Part shown: positions 56,201 through 64,000 of the stretch, piece after piece | Position numbering within the stretch: the stretch's first letter is position 1 | How the letters are laid out: every line of letters begins with the position of its first letter | Made by a program: the position numbers and the translations under genes | The notes under the pieces: model-generated | Database searches by the model: none | The model's input: only the letters and a program-made list of their open reading frames with translations | Told to the model about the DNA's origin: nothing | Origin: an uncultured Bacteroidia bacterium | GTDB taxonomy: Bacteria > Bacteroidota > Bacteroidia > Bacteroidales > Prolixibacteraceae | Direction of reading: 5' to 3' | Assembly: GCA_903918045.1 (NCBI GenBank) | Contig: CAIXCY010000088.1 | Coordinates: 1-64,000, forward strand | Length of the DNA: 64,000 bases

Positions 56201-57365
56201 CCCGTTGACGCCAAACGGAAAAATAGACCGTAAAGTGCTTCCCTCTCCGATCGATTCTGCTCCGCAGCAGTCGAAAAGCTATATTGCCCCACAGACAGAG
56301 ACCGAGATAAAACTTGCCGCAATCTGGTCCGATGTCCTTAAAATAAATCAAATTGGAACCGATGAGGATTTCTTTGAAATTGGCGGGCATTCGATGGTTG
56401 CCGTAACGTTAATGGTGAAGATTGAGAAAGAATTAGGCACCCGGTTGCCGCTTGCAATCTTATTTGATAACAGCACAATTCATGATATGGCCCAACTCAT
56501 TGACCAAAAATCTGAACGGGTCAGTTGGGGTTCATTGGTTCCAATCCGGTCTAAAGGGAGTAAAAAACCCCTTTACCTGGTTCATGGTGCCGGATTGAAT
56601 CTTTTACTTTATACAACTATCGTTGCTCACCTTGATCCTGACCAGCCGGTATTTGGTCTTCAGGCAAAAGGGCTCGACGGAGAAGATGAACCACTTTATT
56701 CGATTGAAGAGATAGCTGCTTATTACAACTCTGAAATATTGGCAATTGACAATAGTGGATCCTATGCTCTTGCAGGTTTTTCAATGGGTGGTCAACTTGC
56801 TTATGAAATGGCCAGACAATTGGTTGAAGCAGGAAAAAAAGTTAGTTTCCTCGGTGTATTTGACACTGTTAGTGAGGATGCTGCTTCTGATTATCATATC
56901 CCGTTTTTCAAGCGGTACACACTTCGCTTACTACGGTTTTTTAATCAGTTATTTTGGGTTATAGGAACTTTTCTTAAAATGCCTGTAAACCAAAAGTATG
57001 ATTTCTTCATTACAAAGTTTAGAACACAAATAAAGAAAATAACTAAAAACTATGATCGGGATAAACCAGATGGCGTTTCAATTGGTAAGCAAAGTGAATT
57101 GCCAAAGTATCTGCATAAAGTTCATCGCGCCAACTTTATCGCTTTGGAAAGGTACATTTTACCTTCATATCCGGGAAAATTAACTTTGTTTAGAGCCATG
57201 CACCAAACCTTTTATATTAAGGATCCTATAAAATATGGCTGGGCTGAATATGTAAAAGAGGTAATTATCTATGATATACCAGGTGAGCACTCCTCGATTT
57301 TTGCTCCTCCAAATGACGAGCTCTTTGCCAGGACGCTGCAAAAATGTCTCGATGAAAGGGAATGA
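53268..57365 (+). CDS. Single-module non-ribosomal peptide synthetase C-A-T-TE with altered condensation motif
   Basis: A 1365-residue enzyme. The condensation domain (about 38-460) has C1 (VGQKRLWFL), C2 (RHESLRT) and C5 (VGIPLSGRV) but its HHxxxDG core reads H173-N174-S-I-S-D178-E179: the catalytic second His is Asn and Gly is Glu. The adenylation domain (about 495-990) is intact: A3 YTSGSTGKPKG near 648, A5 NMYGPTETT, A7 YRTGDL, A10 Lys K985. By aligning to GrsA the ten-residue pocket code reads D-I-L-Q-L-G-M-V-W-K, close to published glycine codes. The carrier Ser is S1042 (GGHSM). The thioesterase has S1172 (GFSMGG) and H1341 (GEHSS). The product is probably an aminoacyl group passed from the carrier to an acceptor other than a peptide; this is inference. 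Confidence 0.9.
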   Translation: MSIKKLSIRKIVNEIRNQMQLIDASDSTISNTDFPRTSKLYPASVGQKRLWFLENFEPGNSVYNMPLDYRIKGVLDVPVLEKSIETLIDRHESLRTVILTSGNDTLQKVIERYPYVLKVENLEHLSVNEKSTLEEKYSTENEIHIFNIETGPLFIFKLLKIGSAEWRLLINIHNSISDEWSVKILFEELGLIYTALKEHKPVILPELPITFGEYAAVQNKWLEGEECKKQLDYWIKELKGAPELLQLPLDFQRPRNQTYDGDEVQFTLDAALTEQLQVFSEQCDGSLLITLLSIFNTLLSRYASQEEFLVGIPLSGRVYEEQDSLVGMQVNNFPLRITPLDTMTFPEMVEMCKVKLNLAIENQLLPIDQIIEELKVARTPNISPLYQVIFNMLDMFNEEISLSKSKMEILDKRRHIAKVDLSLHIYKTNKSLNCILEYNTNLFKKSRIERMAGHFVEIVKSILQNPHQKIRQIPILTELEKEVILGEWNATTVDFPREKCIHELFEQQVLKTPGTIAIRDENKAITYSELNAKANKLARYLHDSGAVEESLVSICMERSTDILVALLAVLKAGCTYIPLDPIYPKDRLALILEDGNPVLMITEKNLLESIPESNAKNIFIEDYDAYSKYSGENTNFLVTPNTIAYLIYTSGSTGKPKGVQLEHFSFVNFICSMAKQPGITSADVILAVTTISFDIAGLEMFLPILNGASIFVASQETSMNPDLLIQRIEDSKATILQATPVTFRMLNSAEWVGSKRLKILCGGEAMPKELAYDLISKCGELWNMYGPTETTVWSTVEKVEVDENDKIGYINLGKPIDNTFIYVLNTEFQPVPIGYPGELFIGGDGLARGYFNLPAMTQEKFLPDPFSDQPGARMYRTGDLVQQTENGKLEFLNRVDSQVKIRGFRIELGEIESAISQFSTIKNNVVIVREDNPGDKKLVAYIIKGEAEDIDISELRVFLKTKIPDYMVPSAFVFIEQFPLTPNGKIDRKVLPSPIDSAPQQSKSYIAPQTETEIKLAAIWSDVLKINQIGTDEDFFEIGGHSMVAVTLMVKIEKELGTRLPLAILFDNSTIHDMAQLIDQKSERVSWGSLVPIRSKGSKKPLYLVHGAGLNLLLYTTIVAHLDPDQPVFGLQAKGLDGEDEPLYSIEEIAAYYNSEILAIDNSGSYALAGFSMGGQLAYEMARQLVEAGKKVSFLGVFDTVSEDAASDYHIPFFKRYTLRLLRFFNQLFWVIGTFLKMPVNQKYDFFITKFRTQIKKITKNYDRDKPDGVSIGKQSELPKYLHKVHRANFIALERYILPSYPGKLTLFRAMHQTFYIKDPIKYGWAEYVKEVIIYDIPGEHSSIFAPPNDELFARTLQKCLDERE

Positions 57366-57391
57366 TTAATGGTTAATGATTAATGGTTAAT
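57364..57391. repeat. 14-bp tandem direct repeat after the NRPS stop
   Basis: GATTAATGGTTAAT occurs twice back to back, followed by GAAAAT. It may be a slippage repeat; no function can be assigned. Confidence 0.6.
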
Positions 57392-57441
57392 GAAAATAGA
57401 ATAATGGGAAATGAGCTGTGTCTTTAGTCAATTGATAACGG

Positions 57442-58242
57442 GTGCCTCGGGTTCAAACCGCGGTTAATAGGTCACCAAAATTGGTAAAAATATTCGCAGA
57501 AACGCATTCAGATATTAAATTTCGGAATTTGGATTCATCGACTTTCCCTGATTTGGTTGAGCCGGCTGTCTGCCTTGTCCAAACCGATTCATATTCAGAT
57601 TCAGCGATTTTATCGTTTCAAAAATCACTATCAGCTCAGGAACAGGAAAAAGCACTGAGATTCAGATTTAAACAAGATCGGCAGAGTTATACCATAACAC
57701 ATGGAATACTTCGTACAATTTTGGGGAATTTTCTTGATTCAGGTCCGGGCAATATAGAATTTATTTCAAATGAATTTGGGAAACCATCACTGAAGCACGG
57801 GAATCGGGAAATACACTTCAATATTTCGCATCGATCAGGCATTTCAGCTCTTGCTTTTTCAACCAAGTCAGAAATTGGAGTAGATGTTGAAAAAATTGAG
57901 CCGGAATTTGATTTTGAGCTGATCGCCAAAACCCAATTCTCAAATGATGAAAACCGTTATATTCAATCCAACCAGATCGAGGCACGAAAAAAATTTTATA
58001 CCCTTTGGACCCGAAAAGAGGCATTCCTTAAAGCTGTTGGTATCGGAATAAGTGAAAATCTTGGAATTGAAGTTTTTAGAAAGGTCAATCAGAATGAAGT
58101 GGAACCATCCCTTTCCAGGATTCGGGATACAGCTTATTATTTGAAGTCCTTTGAATTTCAAAACAACTATATAATTTCATTGGCAACAAGCTTCCCCGGA
58201 GAATTTGGTTGTTCCCTGGTTAAAATCGACAATAAGGACTAG
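57442..58242 (+). CDS. 4'-phosphopantetheinyl transferase, Sfp type
   Basis: A 266-residue Sfp-family enzyme that adds the phosphopantetheine arm to carrier proteins. The three conserved regions are visible: IHFNISHRSG (about 115), IGVDVEKIEPE with the Mg-binding Asp-x-Glu (about 138-145), and FYTLWTRKEAFLKAVGIGI (about 185-205). The frame opens with GTG at 57442; a TTG at 57481 is another possible start and the true one is uncertain. Its location right after the NRPS gene predicts it activates S1042. A Sfp-type rather than AcpS-type enzyme agrees with secondary-metabolite service. Confidence 0.9.
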   Translation: MPRVQTAVNRSPKLVKIFAETHSDIKFRNLDSSTFPDLVEPAVCLVQTDSYSDSAILSFQKSLSAQEQEKALRFRFKQDRQSYTITHGILRTILGNFLDSGPGNIEFISNEFGKPSLKHGNREIHFNISHRSGISALAFSTKSEIGVDVEKIEPEFDFELIAKTQFSNDENRYIQSNQIEARKKFYTLWTRKEAFLKAVGIGISENLGIEVFRKVNQNEVEPSLSRIRDTAYYLKSFEFQNNYIISLATSFPGEFGCSLVKIDNKD

Positions 58243-58321
58243 AAATTTGGTGAAGCCCTCTTCGCAATTAATTGTATAAATTAGTAATACTAAACTTAAA
58301 CATCCCTAAACGCCATTTATT

Positions 58322-59512
58322 ATGACAGCTCTGAAAATTATATTTTGGATGCTCTTTTTCATTGTATTCTATGCCTATATTGGCTATGGAATTATTCTTT
58401 ATACCTTAGTTTTGATTAAGCGGGTATTGAGAAAGTCAGGTAAAAAGGTTGCAGATCATAGCTATGAGCCTGAGGTAACTTTATTTATCGCAGCCTACAA
58501 CGAAAAAGATTTTGTAGCAGAGAAGGTGAAAAACTCCCTTGAACTTGATTATCCGTCTGATAAACTTCATATGGTTTGGGTTACAGATGGATCGGATGAT
58601 GGTACACCTGAAATTTTAAATAAAATTGAAGGTGTTGAGGTTCATCACCTTCCACAGCGAAGCGGTAAAATTGGGGCGATGAATCGGGGAATGAAACTCG
58701 TTAAAACACCCATAGTTGTCTTTTGTGATGCCAATACAATGTTGGGTATGGAATCAATTCGAAGAATTGTCAACCTTTTCAGTAATCCAAAAGTTGGCTG
58801 CGTATCGGGTGAAAAACGAATTTATGGAAAGGATAAAGATAGTGCTGCCGGAGCTGGTGAAGGGCTTTACTGGAAATATGAATCAGCCCTTAAAAAATGG
58901 GATGCAGAACTTTATTCAGTTGTGGGTGCTGCCGGTGAGTTATTTGCGATAAGAACTGAACTTTATCAGGAGGTAGAAAGGGATACTTTGCTGGATGACT
59001 TTATCATCTCACTAAGGGTCGCCCAGAAAGGGTATACCATTCAGTATGATCCTGAAGCTTATGCAATTGAAACTGCGTCGGCCGATGTTAAGGAAGAACT
59101 TAAACGGAAAGTGAGGATTTCAGCCGGAGGGATCCAGTCGGTAGTCAGACTTGCCTCGCTGCTTAATTTTTTCAAATACGGTACATTGTCATTTCAGTAT
59201 ATCTCACACCGGGTCCTGCGTTGGACACTCGCACCGCTTTCTTTACTGTTTTTAATCCCGGCCGGATTAACATTGGCCATCAATGAGGGGGTTCTTAACT
59301 TTGGTTTTTACAGTATCCTATTCTTGCTTCAACTGGCATTCTATATCCTCGCCTTAATTGGCTGGTATCTGGAGAACAAATCGATCAGGGTAAAACTGTT
59401 ATTCGTTCCCTATTATTTTTTCATTATGAATTTATCTGTTTTCCTCGGATTTAAAAGGTATTTAAAAGGTTCCCAATCCGTTAACTGGGAACGTGCAAAA
59501 CGGGGAAAATAG
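58322..59512 (+). CDS. Membrane glycosyltransferase family 2
   Basis: A 396-residue GT2 enzyme with one N-terminal transmembrane helix (about 6-29) and three at the C-terminus (about 295-380). Active-site elements are FIAAYNEKDFV, WVTDGSDDGTPE, VVFCDANT (DxD) and LLDDFIISLRVAQKG (catalytic Asp). The usual QxxRW is replaced by a KVRISAGG stretch, so it may add one sugar at a time instead of being processive (inference). It is 16 bp before the beta-helix protein. Confidence 0.86.
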   Translation: MTALKIIFWMLFFIVFYAYIGYGIILYTLVLIKRVLRKSGKKVADHSYEPEVTLFIAAYNEKDFVAEKVKNSLELDYPSDKLHMVWVTDGSDDGTPEILNKIEGVEVHHLPQRSGKIGAMNRGMKLVKTPIVVFCDANTMLGMESIRRIVNLFSNPKVGCVSGEKRIYGKDKDSAAGAGEGLYWKYESALKKWDAELYSVVGAAGELFAIRTELYQEVERDTLLDDFIISLRVAQKGYTIQYDPEAYAIETASADVKEELKRKVRISAGGIQSVVRLASLLNFFKYGTLSFQYISHRVLRWTLAPLSLLFLIPAGLTLAINEGVLNFGFYSILFLLQLAFYILALIGWYLENKSIRVKLLFVPYYFFIMNLSVFLGFKRYLKGSQSVNWERAKRGK

Positions 59513-59528
59513 GTTCAATCGGATTTAA

Positions 59529-61220
59529 ATGTACAGAGTTCTGGTAATTGTTATTTATTTGTTCCTGGTAATTCAGAATAAATCCGTGCTCGGTCAAAAG
59601 TCTAGTTACCGAATTAATACTGCCATAACTTTAATTGATGCCAATGACCCAATTTACCAATCAGTTAAACCTGGAGACACGCTTTTGTTTGTAGCGGGTA
59701 ACCGTGATCACCTGTTAATAAAAAACTTCGTTGGCAAACAGGGGAAGCCGATTGTAATGATGAATACGGAAGGTGTAATAATTATTGATACTCAAAACTA
59801 TTATGGGATTGCGGTTCAGAATTGCAGATACATAAAATTCACTGGTTCAGGTGACCCCACTCAAAAATACGGATTTCAGATAAAGCGGGTTGGCAATGGA
59901 GCGGGAATGGGTATCGGTGAATTGAGTTCTGATTTTGAAATTGATCATGTTTCAATCGAAAATACGTTAATTGGCGCTCTTTATGCAAAAACAGATCCCG
60001 ACTGTACCCTATTGTCGGTCAGGGGCAAGTTTACTCAATATAATACCAACATTCATGATAATTTTATATCAAATTCCGGAAATGAAGGGATATATGTAGG
60101 AAGTTCATTTTACGATGGTCAGGCAATTCAGTGCAATGCTCAAAATCTTCTCTTGTTGCCGGGTCTGCTTGATGGAGTAAAAATATATAATAACATTGTT
60201 ACAAACTCGGGGTGGGATGCAATACAGGTTAGTTGTGCGACAAAAAACTGTGAGATATATAACAATACAATCCAGTTTGACAGTCAGGCTGAGATTCCGA
60301 ATCAAATGTCAGGGATATTGATAGGGGGTGGTACAAGATGTGATTGTTACAATAATTTCATAAGTCAGGGTAAAGGGTGTGGTATTGAATGTCATGGGTT
60401 GGGAGGTTGCCGGATATTCAACAATATTATAGTCGATGCCGGATTAAATTTTGCACCAAATGATCTCACTCAAATGAAGCATGGGATATTTATAAGCGAT
60501 CTGACAAATCTTAGTGACTCAACCTTGGTTATTAAGTACAATGACATAATCAATCCAAAATCTGACGGGATCCGTTTTTCAAGCTTAAAGAGCACCAATA
60601 ATCTGGTAGCGTCCAATGTGATCATCAACCCCGGAAATTTTGATTATTACCAAAATGGAAATACAAGTTTCAAAGGGATTGATTCGTATATAATGGTTCC
60701 CAACAGCGCAACTGAGGTAGTTGTTCAAAATAATTACCTTGCCCGGAACAGTAATTTGGCAGGTTTTTCATCGCAGAATATGGATTCAGCCAATGATTAT
60801 ATTCCGGTTATCAGCTCACCACTTATTGATCAGGCAGAAACAGACAAAACAATCCATTTTGATTTTGAAGGTAACCCCCGTCCTTTCGGACCGAAACCCG
60901 ATATTGGTGCATTTGAAGTTGAGTATGATATCGCTGCATCAACACCATTGGAATCCAGGATCGACTATAATCAGTTTAAACTATTAAAAAATCCGGTTAC
61001 TGACCTATTGATTATCAGTATCCCCAGACCATCAAATTCGCCCATTTTTGTAAATATTTATAATCTGATCGGCGAAATGATCTTTCAGTCAAAACAACAC
61101 CAGTTACCCTCGGCAAGTCCGACAGTTCAGGTGGACCTTTCGGCAATTCCACAAGGAACTTATATTTATACTGTTCGTACAGATCAGGATGCCGGTTCAG
61201 GAAAATTTATAAAAAGGTGA
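59529..61220 (+). CDS. Secreted parallel beta-helix protein with type IX secretion sorting domain
   Basis: A 563-residue exported protein. A signal peptide (about 1-22, ending LGQKS) is followed by a right-handed parallel beta-helix (about 40-445) with repeated YNN, IYNNI and GI-type turns seen in pectate-lyase and polysaccharide-lyase folds, and a C-terminal T9SS type A sorting domain (about 475-563, with VNIYNLIGEMIF and LSAIPQGTYIYTVRT). It would cross the outer membrane by the type IX machinery and be attached or released. Inside the locus it may cut, trim or bind the polymer; catalytic residues are not identifiable by eye. Confidence 0.85.
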   Translation: MYRVLVIVIYLFLVIQNKSVLGQKSSYRINTAITLIDANDPIYQSVKPGDTLLFVAGNRDHLLIKNFVGKQGKPIVMMNTEGVIIIDTQNYYGIAVQNCRYIKFTGSGDPTQKYGFQIKRVGNGAGMGIGELSSDFEIDHVSIENTLIGALYAKTDPDCTLLSVRGKFTQYNTNIHDNFISNSGNEGIYVGSSFYDGQAIQCNAQNLLLLPGLLDGVKIYNNIVTNSGWDAIQVSCATKNCEIYNNTIQFDSQAEIPNQMSGILIGGGTRCDCYNNFISQGKGCGIECHGLGGCRIFNNIIVDAGLNFAPNDLTQMKHGIFISDLTNLSDSTLVIKYNDIINPKSDGIRFSSLKSTNNLVASNVIINPGNFDYYQNGNTSFKGIDSYIMVPNSATEVVVQNNYLARNSNLAGFSSQNMDSANDYIPVISSPLIDQAETDKTIHFDFEGNPRPFGPKPDIGAFEVEYDIAASTPLESRIDYNQFKLLKNPVTDLLIISIPRPSNSPIFVNIYNLIGEMIFQSKQHQLPSASPTVQVDLSAIPQGTYIYTVRTDQDAGSGKFIKR

Positions 61221-61335
61221 GAAAAAATGATCCTTTAAAAACAGGATAAATGCTTTCAGAATTCAACTTTCAGAATCAATTACTCTAGAACAATACTTAT
61301 ATTTGTTAATATTTAAAAACTAATTCCGTAATATT

Positions 61336-62661
61336 ATGAAAGTCGCAATCGTTGGTAGTGGATATGTGGGTCTGGTTACAGGAACCTGCTTTGCTGAAGT
61401 GGGAATTGAGGTAATGTGTGTTGACGTAGACACCAAAAAGATAGAGAATTTAAAAAACGGTATTATTCCTATTTATGAGCCGGGACTCGAAGATATGGTT
61501 CACCGAAACATGAAGAAAGGGAGATTAAAGTTTACTACCGATATCTCAGAGGCTCTTGAGGATTGCGAAGTCTTATTTACAGCGGTCGGCACCCCCCCGG
61601 ATAAAGATGGAAGTGCTGATCTTCAATATGTTCTAAGTGTTGCCCGGGATTGCGGCAAAAACATGAAAGATTATTTACTGATTGTGACTAAAAGTACCGT
61701 TCCGGTGGGTACTGCACAAAAAGTACGTGTTGCATTGCAGGAAGAACTTGATAAGAGGGGGGTCAACATTGCCTTTGATGTAGCCTCTAATCCAGAATTT
61801 CTGAAGGAAGGTGCAGCGATTGATGACTTTTTAAAACCGGACCGTATTGTTGTAGGGCTTGATTCATCACGGGCTGAGGATCTGATGAAGAGCCTTTATA
61901 AACCTTTTACTTTGAACGGTCATCCAATCATTTTCATGGATATTACTTCGGCAGAAATGACCAAATATGCAGCAAATGCGATGCTTGCAACCAAGATCAG
62001 CTTTATGAACGATGTCGCAAATCTGTGCGAGATTGTTGGTGCCGATATCAATATGGTTCGTAAAGGAATTGGCTCCGATTCCCGAATCGGAAATAAATTT
62101 ATCTATCCAGGGATCGGTTATGGTGGATCCTGTTTTCCGAAGGATGTGAAGGCCTTGATTCATACGGCAGAGGATTTCAACTATGAATTGCGCGTTCTTA
62201 AAGCGGTTGAAGCGGTAAATCAGGATCAGAAATCAGTTCTTTACAATAAAATTATGAAATACTTTAATGGGGACATTAAAGATAAAACAATTGCCATTTG
62301 GGGTTTATCCTTTAAACCTCAGACCGACGATATGCGGGAGGCACCATCTCTTGTAATCATAAAAAAATTATTAGAAGCAGGTGCAAAGGTAAAGGCTTAC
62401 GATCCTGTAGCCATGAAGGAGGCCAAACACACGCTTGGAGAGACAATAACCTATTCTGAAGACCAGTATGAAGCGCTTATCGATGCCGACTGCCTCCTTT
62501 TGGTCACGGAATGGCCGGAATTTAAGGTACCAAACTTCAATATTGTCAGGAAGCTTCTGAATCAACCTGTTATATTTGATGGTAGAAATATCTATGAAAT
62601 TGCAGAGATGAAGCAAAAAGGGTTCGACTATTTCTGTATCGGAATTGATACAACCAAATAA
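61336..62661 (+). CDS. ugd: UDP-glucose 6-dehydrogenase
   Basis: A 441-residue enzyme that oxidises UDP-glucose twice to UDP-glucuronate using NAD. The N-terminal Rossmann motif is [11 protein letters not shown], the catalytic Cys is C266 in YGGSCFPKD, and the segment [10 protein letters not shown] contributes the substrate-binding Glu-Lys pair. The UDP-binding C-terminal domain has [20 protein letters not shown]-GlcA feeds the next gene (uxs) or is used directly by a glycosyltransferase. Confidence 0.97.
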   Translation: MKVAIVGSGYVGLVTGTCFAEVGIEVMCVDVDTKKIENLKNGIIPIYEPGLEDMVHRNMKKGRLKFTTDISEALEDCEVLFTAVGTPPDKDGSADLQYVLSVARDCGKNMKDYLLIVTKSTVPVGTAQKVRVALQEELDKRGVNIAFDVASNPEFLKEGAAIDDFLKPDRIVVGLDSSRAEDLMKSLYKPFTLNGHPIIFMDITSAEMTKYAANAMLATKISFMNDVANLCEIVGADINMVRKGIGSDSRIGNKFIYPGIGYGGSCFPKDVKALIHTAEDFNYELRVLKAVEAVNQDQKSVLYNKIMKYFNGDIKDKTIAIWGLSFKPQTDDMREAPSLVIIKKLLEAGAKVKAYDPVAMKEAKHTLGETITYSEDQYEALIDADCLLLVTEWPEFKVPNFNIVRKLLNQPVIFDGRNIYEIAEMKQKGFDYFCIGIDTTK

Positions 62662-62680
62662 TTTTTATCAAAAATTTTGC

Positions 62681-62715
62681 ATTACCGGACTTCCGTTTCA
62701 AGGCAGTCCGGTAAT
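62681..62715 (+). promoter_or_regulatory. Perfect 11-bp inverted repeat between ugd and uxs
   Basis: ATTACCGGACT and AGTCCGGTAAT form an 11-bp stem with a 13-base loop. No U-tract follows, and the uxs start is 21 bp downstream, so it may be a weak terminator, an attenuating hairpin or a processing site that separates the two messages. Confidence 0.55.
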
Positions 62716-62736
62716 CATTAAATAAAAATCAAAACA

Positions 62737-63675
62737 ATGATCAAAAAAAAGGTATTAGTCACCGGAGGAGCCGGTTTTGTCGGATCACATCTTTGTGACC
62801 GGCTGTTGAAAGAGGGGAATGAAGTAGTTTGCCTTGATAACTATTTTACTGGCCAAAAGCAGAACATTGTTCATTTGCTTGATAACCCATACTTTGAATT
62901 GATCAGGCATGATGTTACGATGCCCTTTTTTATCGAAGTTGACGAAATCTTCAACCTGGCGTGCCCAGCTTCTCCAGTCCATTACCAATATAATGCCATC
63001 AAGACGATGAAGACCTCCGTAATGGGGGCGATCAATATGTTGGGGCTTGCCAAACGTATTAAAGCCAAAATTCTTCAGGCCTCGACAAGTGAAGTATATG
63101 GTGATCCTCAGGTCCATCCGCAGGTTGAAAGTTACTGGGGACATGTGAATCCAATCGGAGAAAGGTCGTGCTATGACGAAGGAAAGCGTTCAGCTGAGAC
63201 ACTTTTTGTCAACTACAACAAACAAAATAATGTTAAGATTAAAATAATCAGGATTTTTAACACTTATGGCCCCCGAATGCATCCGCATGACGGAAGGGTT
63301 GTATCCAATTTTATTGTTCAGGCTTTACAGGGTGAAGATATTACGATCTATGGCGACGGACAGCAAACACGCAGTTTTCAATATGTAGATGATCTTGTAG
63401 AAGGTATGATCCGGATGATGGCATCACGGGACGAATTCACCGGCCCTGTTAATATCGGCAACCCCAACGAATTCACAATCCTACAACTGGCAGAACTGGT
63501 GATTAAACTAACAAACTCAAAATCAAAGATCGTCAGAATGCCACTTCCTTCAGATGATCCTACCCAACGGCAACCCAATATTACTCTTGCAAAAACAGAG
63601 TTGGACTGGGAGCCCAAAATACAGCTTAATGAAGGACTTATAAAAACAATTGATTATTTTGCTTCAATCATCTGA
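62737..63675 (+). CDS. uxs: UDP-glucuronate decarboxylase (UDP-xylose synthase)
   Basis: A 312-residue short-chain dehydrogenase/reductase epimerase-type enzyme that converts UDP-glucuronate to UDP-xylose. The NAD motif [10 protein letters not shown] is at about 10-19 and the catalytic Tyr-x3-Lys is Y146 and K150 in CYDEGKR, the EGKR context being typical of UXS proteins. The RPNP-like [15 protein letters not shown] segment also fits. Together with ugd it gives the donor for xylose or 4-keto-pentose units of the polysaccharide. Confidence 0.95.
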   Translation: MIKKKVLVTGGAGFVGSHLCDRLLKEGNEVVCLDNYFTGQKQNIVHLLDNPYFELIRHDVTMPFFIEVDEIFNLACPASPVHYQYNAIKTMKTSVMGAINMLGLAKRIKAKILQASTSEVYGDPQVHPQVESYWGHVNPIGERSCYDEGKRSAETLFVNYNKQNNVKIKIIRIFNTYGPRMHPHDGRVVSNFIVQALQGEDITIYGDGQQTRSFQYVDDLVEGMIRMMASRDEFTGPVNIGNPNEFTILQLAELVIKLTNSKSKIVRMPLPSDDPTQRQPNITLAKTELDWEPKIQLNEGLIKTIDYFASII

Positions 63676-63713
63676 AAATCAATTGCAATACCTTTAATTT
63701 TAAAAATTTAAAA

Positions 63714-64000
63714 ATGAGGATACTTATAACCGGATCAAATGGCCAGTTAGGAAATGAAATTAGGGTATTGGCAGAAGATTATCCTGACTTCGAGTTTATT
63801 TATACTGACATCGATGAGCTGGATATTTCAAATCCACTTAAGGTTGATGCATTTTTTACGGCCAATAAACCCCTGGCTGTTATCAACTGTGCGGCTTATA
63901 CAGCTGTAGATAAAGCGGAAACGGATAAAAATCTGGCATATCTCATTAACTGTGAAGCCGTTATGAACCTTTCTAAATCTGCAGCTAAAATTGGTGCGCT
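63714..64000 (+). CDS. rfbD: dTDP-4-dehydrorhamnose reductase, partial
   Basis: The first 95 codons, ending at the right edge. The N-terminal Rossmann motif ILITGSNGQLGNEI at about 3-16 and INCAAYTAVDKAE at about 68-80 are characteristic of RfbD/RmlD, which reduces the keto-rhamnose intermediate to dTDP-L-rhamnose. The remainder (about 190 residues) with the YxxxK motif lies outside the window. It adds a rhamnose donor to the sugar supply of the locus. Confidence 0.93.
   Translation, partial: MRILITGSNGQLGNEIRVLAEDYPDFEFIYTDIDELDISNPLKVDAFFTANKPLAVINCAAYTAVDKAETDKNLAYLINCEAVMNLSKSAAKIGA

Noticed and set aside
57441-57470. A TCGG-GTTCAAA-CCG segment that looks like a tRNA T-arm
   Set aside because: Only part of one arm is present. 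No D-arm, anticodon arm or acceptor stem can be formed around it, and it overlaps the start of the PPTase frame.

Overview
The window looks like a chromosomal segment of a Bacteroidota bacterium, probably of the Bacteroidales/Marinilabiliales group. The evidence is a type IX secretion C-terminal sorting domain (59529-61220), a DUF4293 membrane protein, promoters of the TTTG / TAnnTTTG type, the mce-mmdA-OadG-biotin carrier-OadB order of a sodium-pumping methylmalonyl-CoA decarboxylase, and low-GC DNA with little Shine-Dalgarno signal. No tRNA, rRNA, CRISPR array, insertion sequence or prophage was seen.

Left part (1-33 kb): mostly housekeeping. On the minus strand at 1-5096 lies a propionate-forming module: a family I CoA-transferase, methylmalonyl-CoA epimerase and the Na+-translocating decarboxylase, whose beta subunit runs off the left edge. 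Then come a lipoamide-dehydrogenase homologue that has lost both redox cysteines, purL, a long SEL1-repeat protein, an HD-domain protein, lptD, an amidase/MlaD pair that share a C-terminal SPOR-like domain, dnaA, a YigZ protein, pyrBI, a GAF/fRMsr-like protein, a DUF4293 protein, a nucleoside phosphorylase, a SirB1-like protein, rny, zapA with its coiled-coil partner, a LytM/M23 peptidase, a decayed anmK (pseudogene) and a secreted C69 dipeptidase.

Right part (33.5-64 kb, continuing past the edge): one long plus-strand exopolysaccharide locus. It has a receiver protein, an initiating sugar transferase fused to a degenerate receiver, a half-length TolC-like protein, a Wzz/Wzc-like protein with a degraded kinase domain, two paralogous Wzx flippases on either side of a CHASE4 hybrid histidine kinase and a free receiver, a Wzy/O-antigen-ligase-like polymerase, five glycosyltransferases, an acyltransferase, an FkbM methyltransferase, a one-module NRPS (C-A-T-TE) with its Sfp-type PPTase, a T9SS-exported parallel beta-helix protein, and the nucleotide-sugar genes ugd, uxs and rfbD (partial).

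The most unusual content is the NRPS module inside the polysaccharide locus. Its condensation domain lacks the catalytic second His of HHxxxDG, its adenylation pocket reads as glycine-like, and carrier, thioesterase and PPTase look intact. A reasonable hypothesis is that it makes an aminoacyl (glycyl-like) decoration for the exopolysaccharide, alongside O-acylation and O-methylation. The repeated receiver domains without any DNA-binding output suggest post-transcriptional control of the same machinery.
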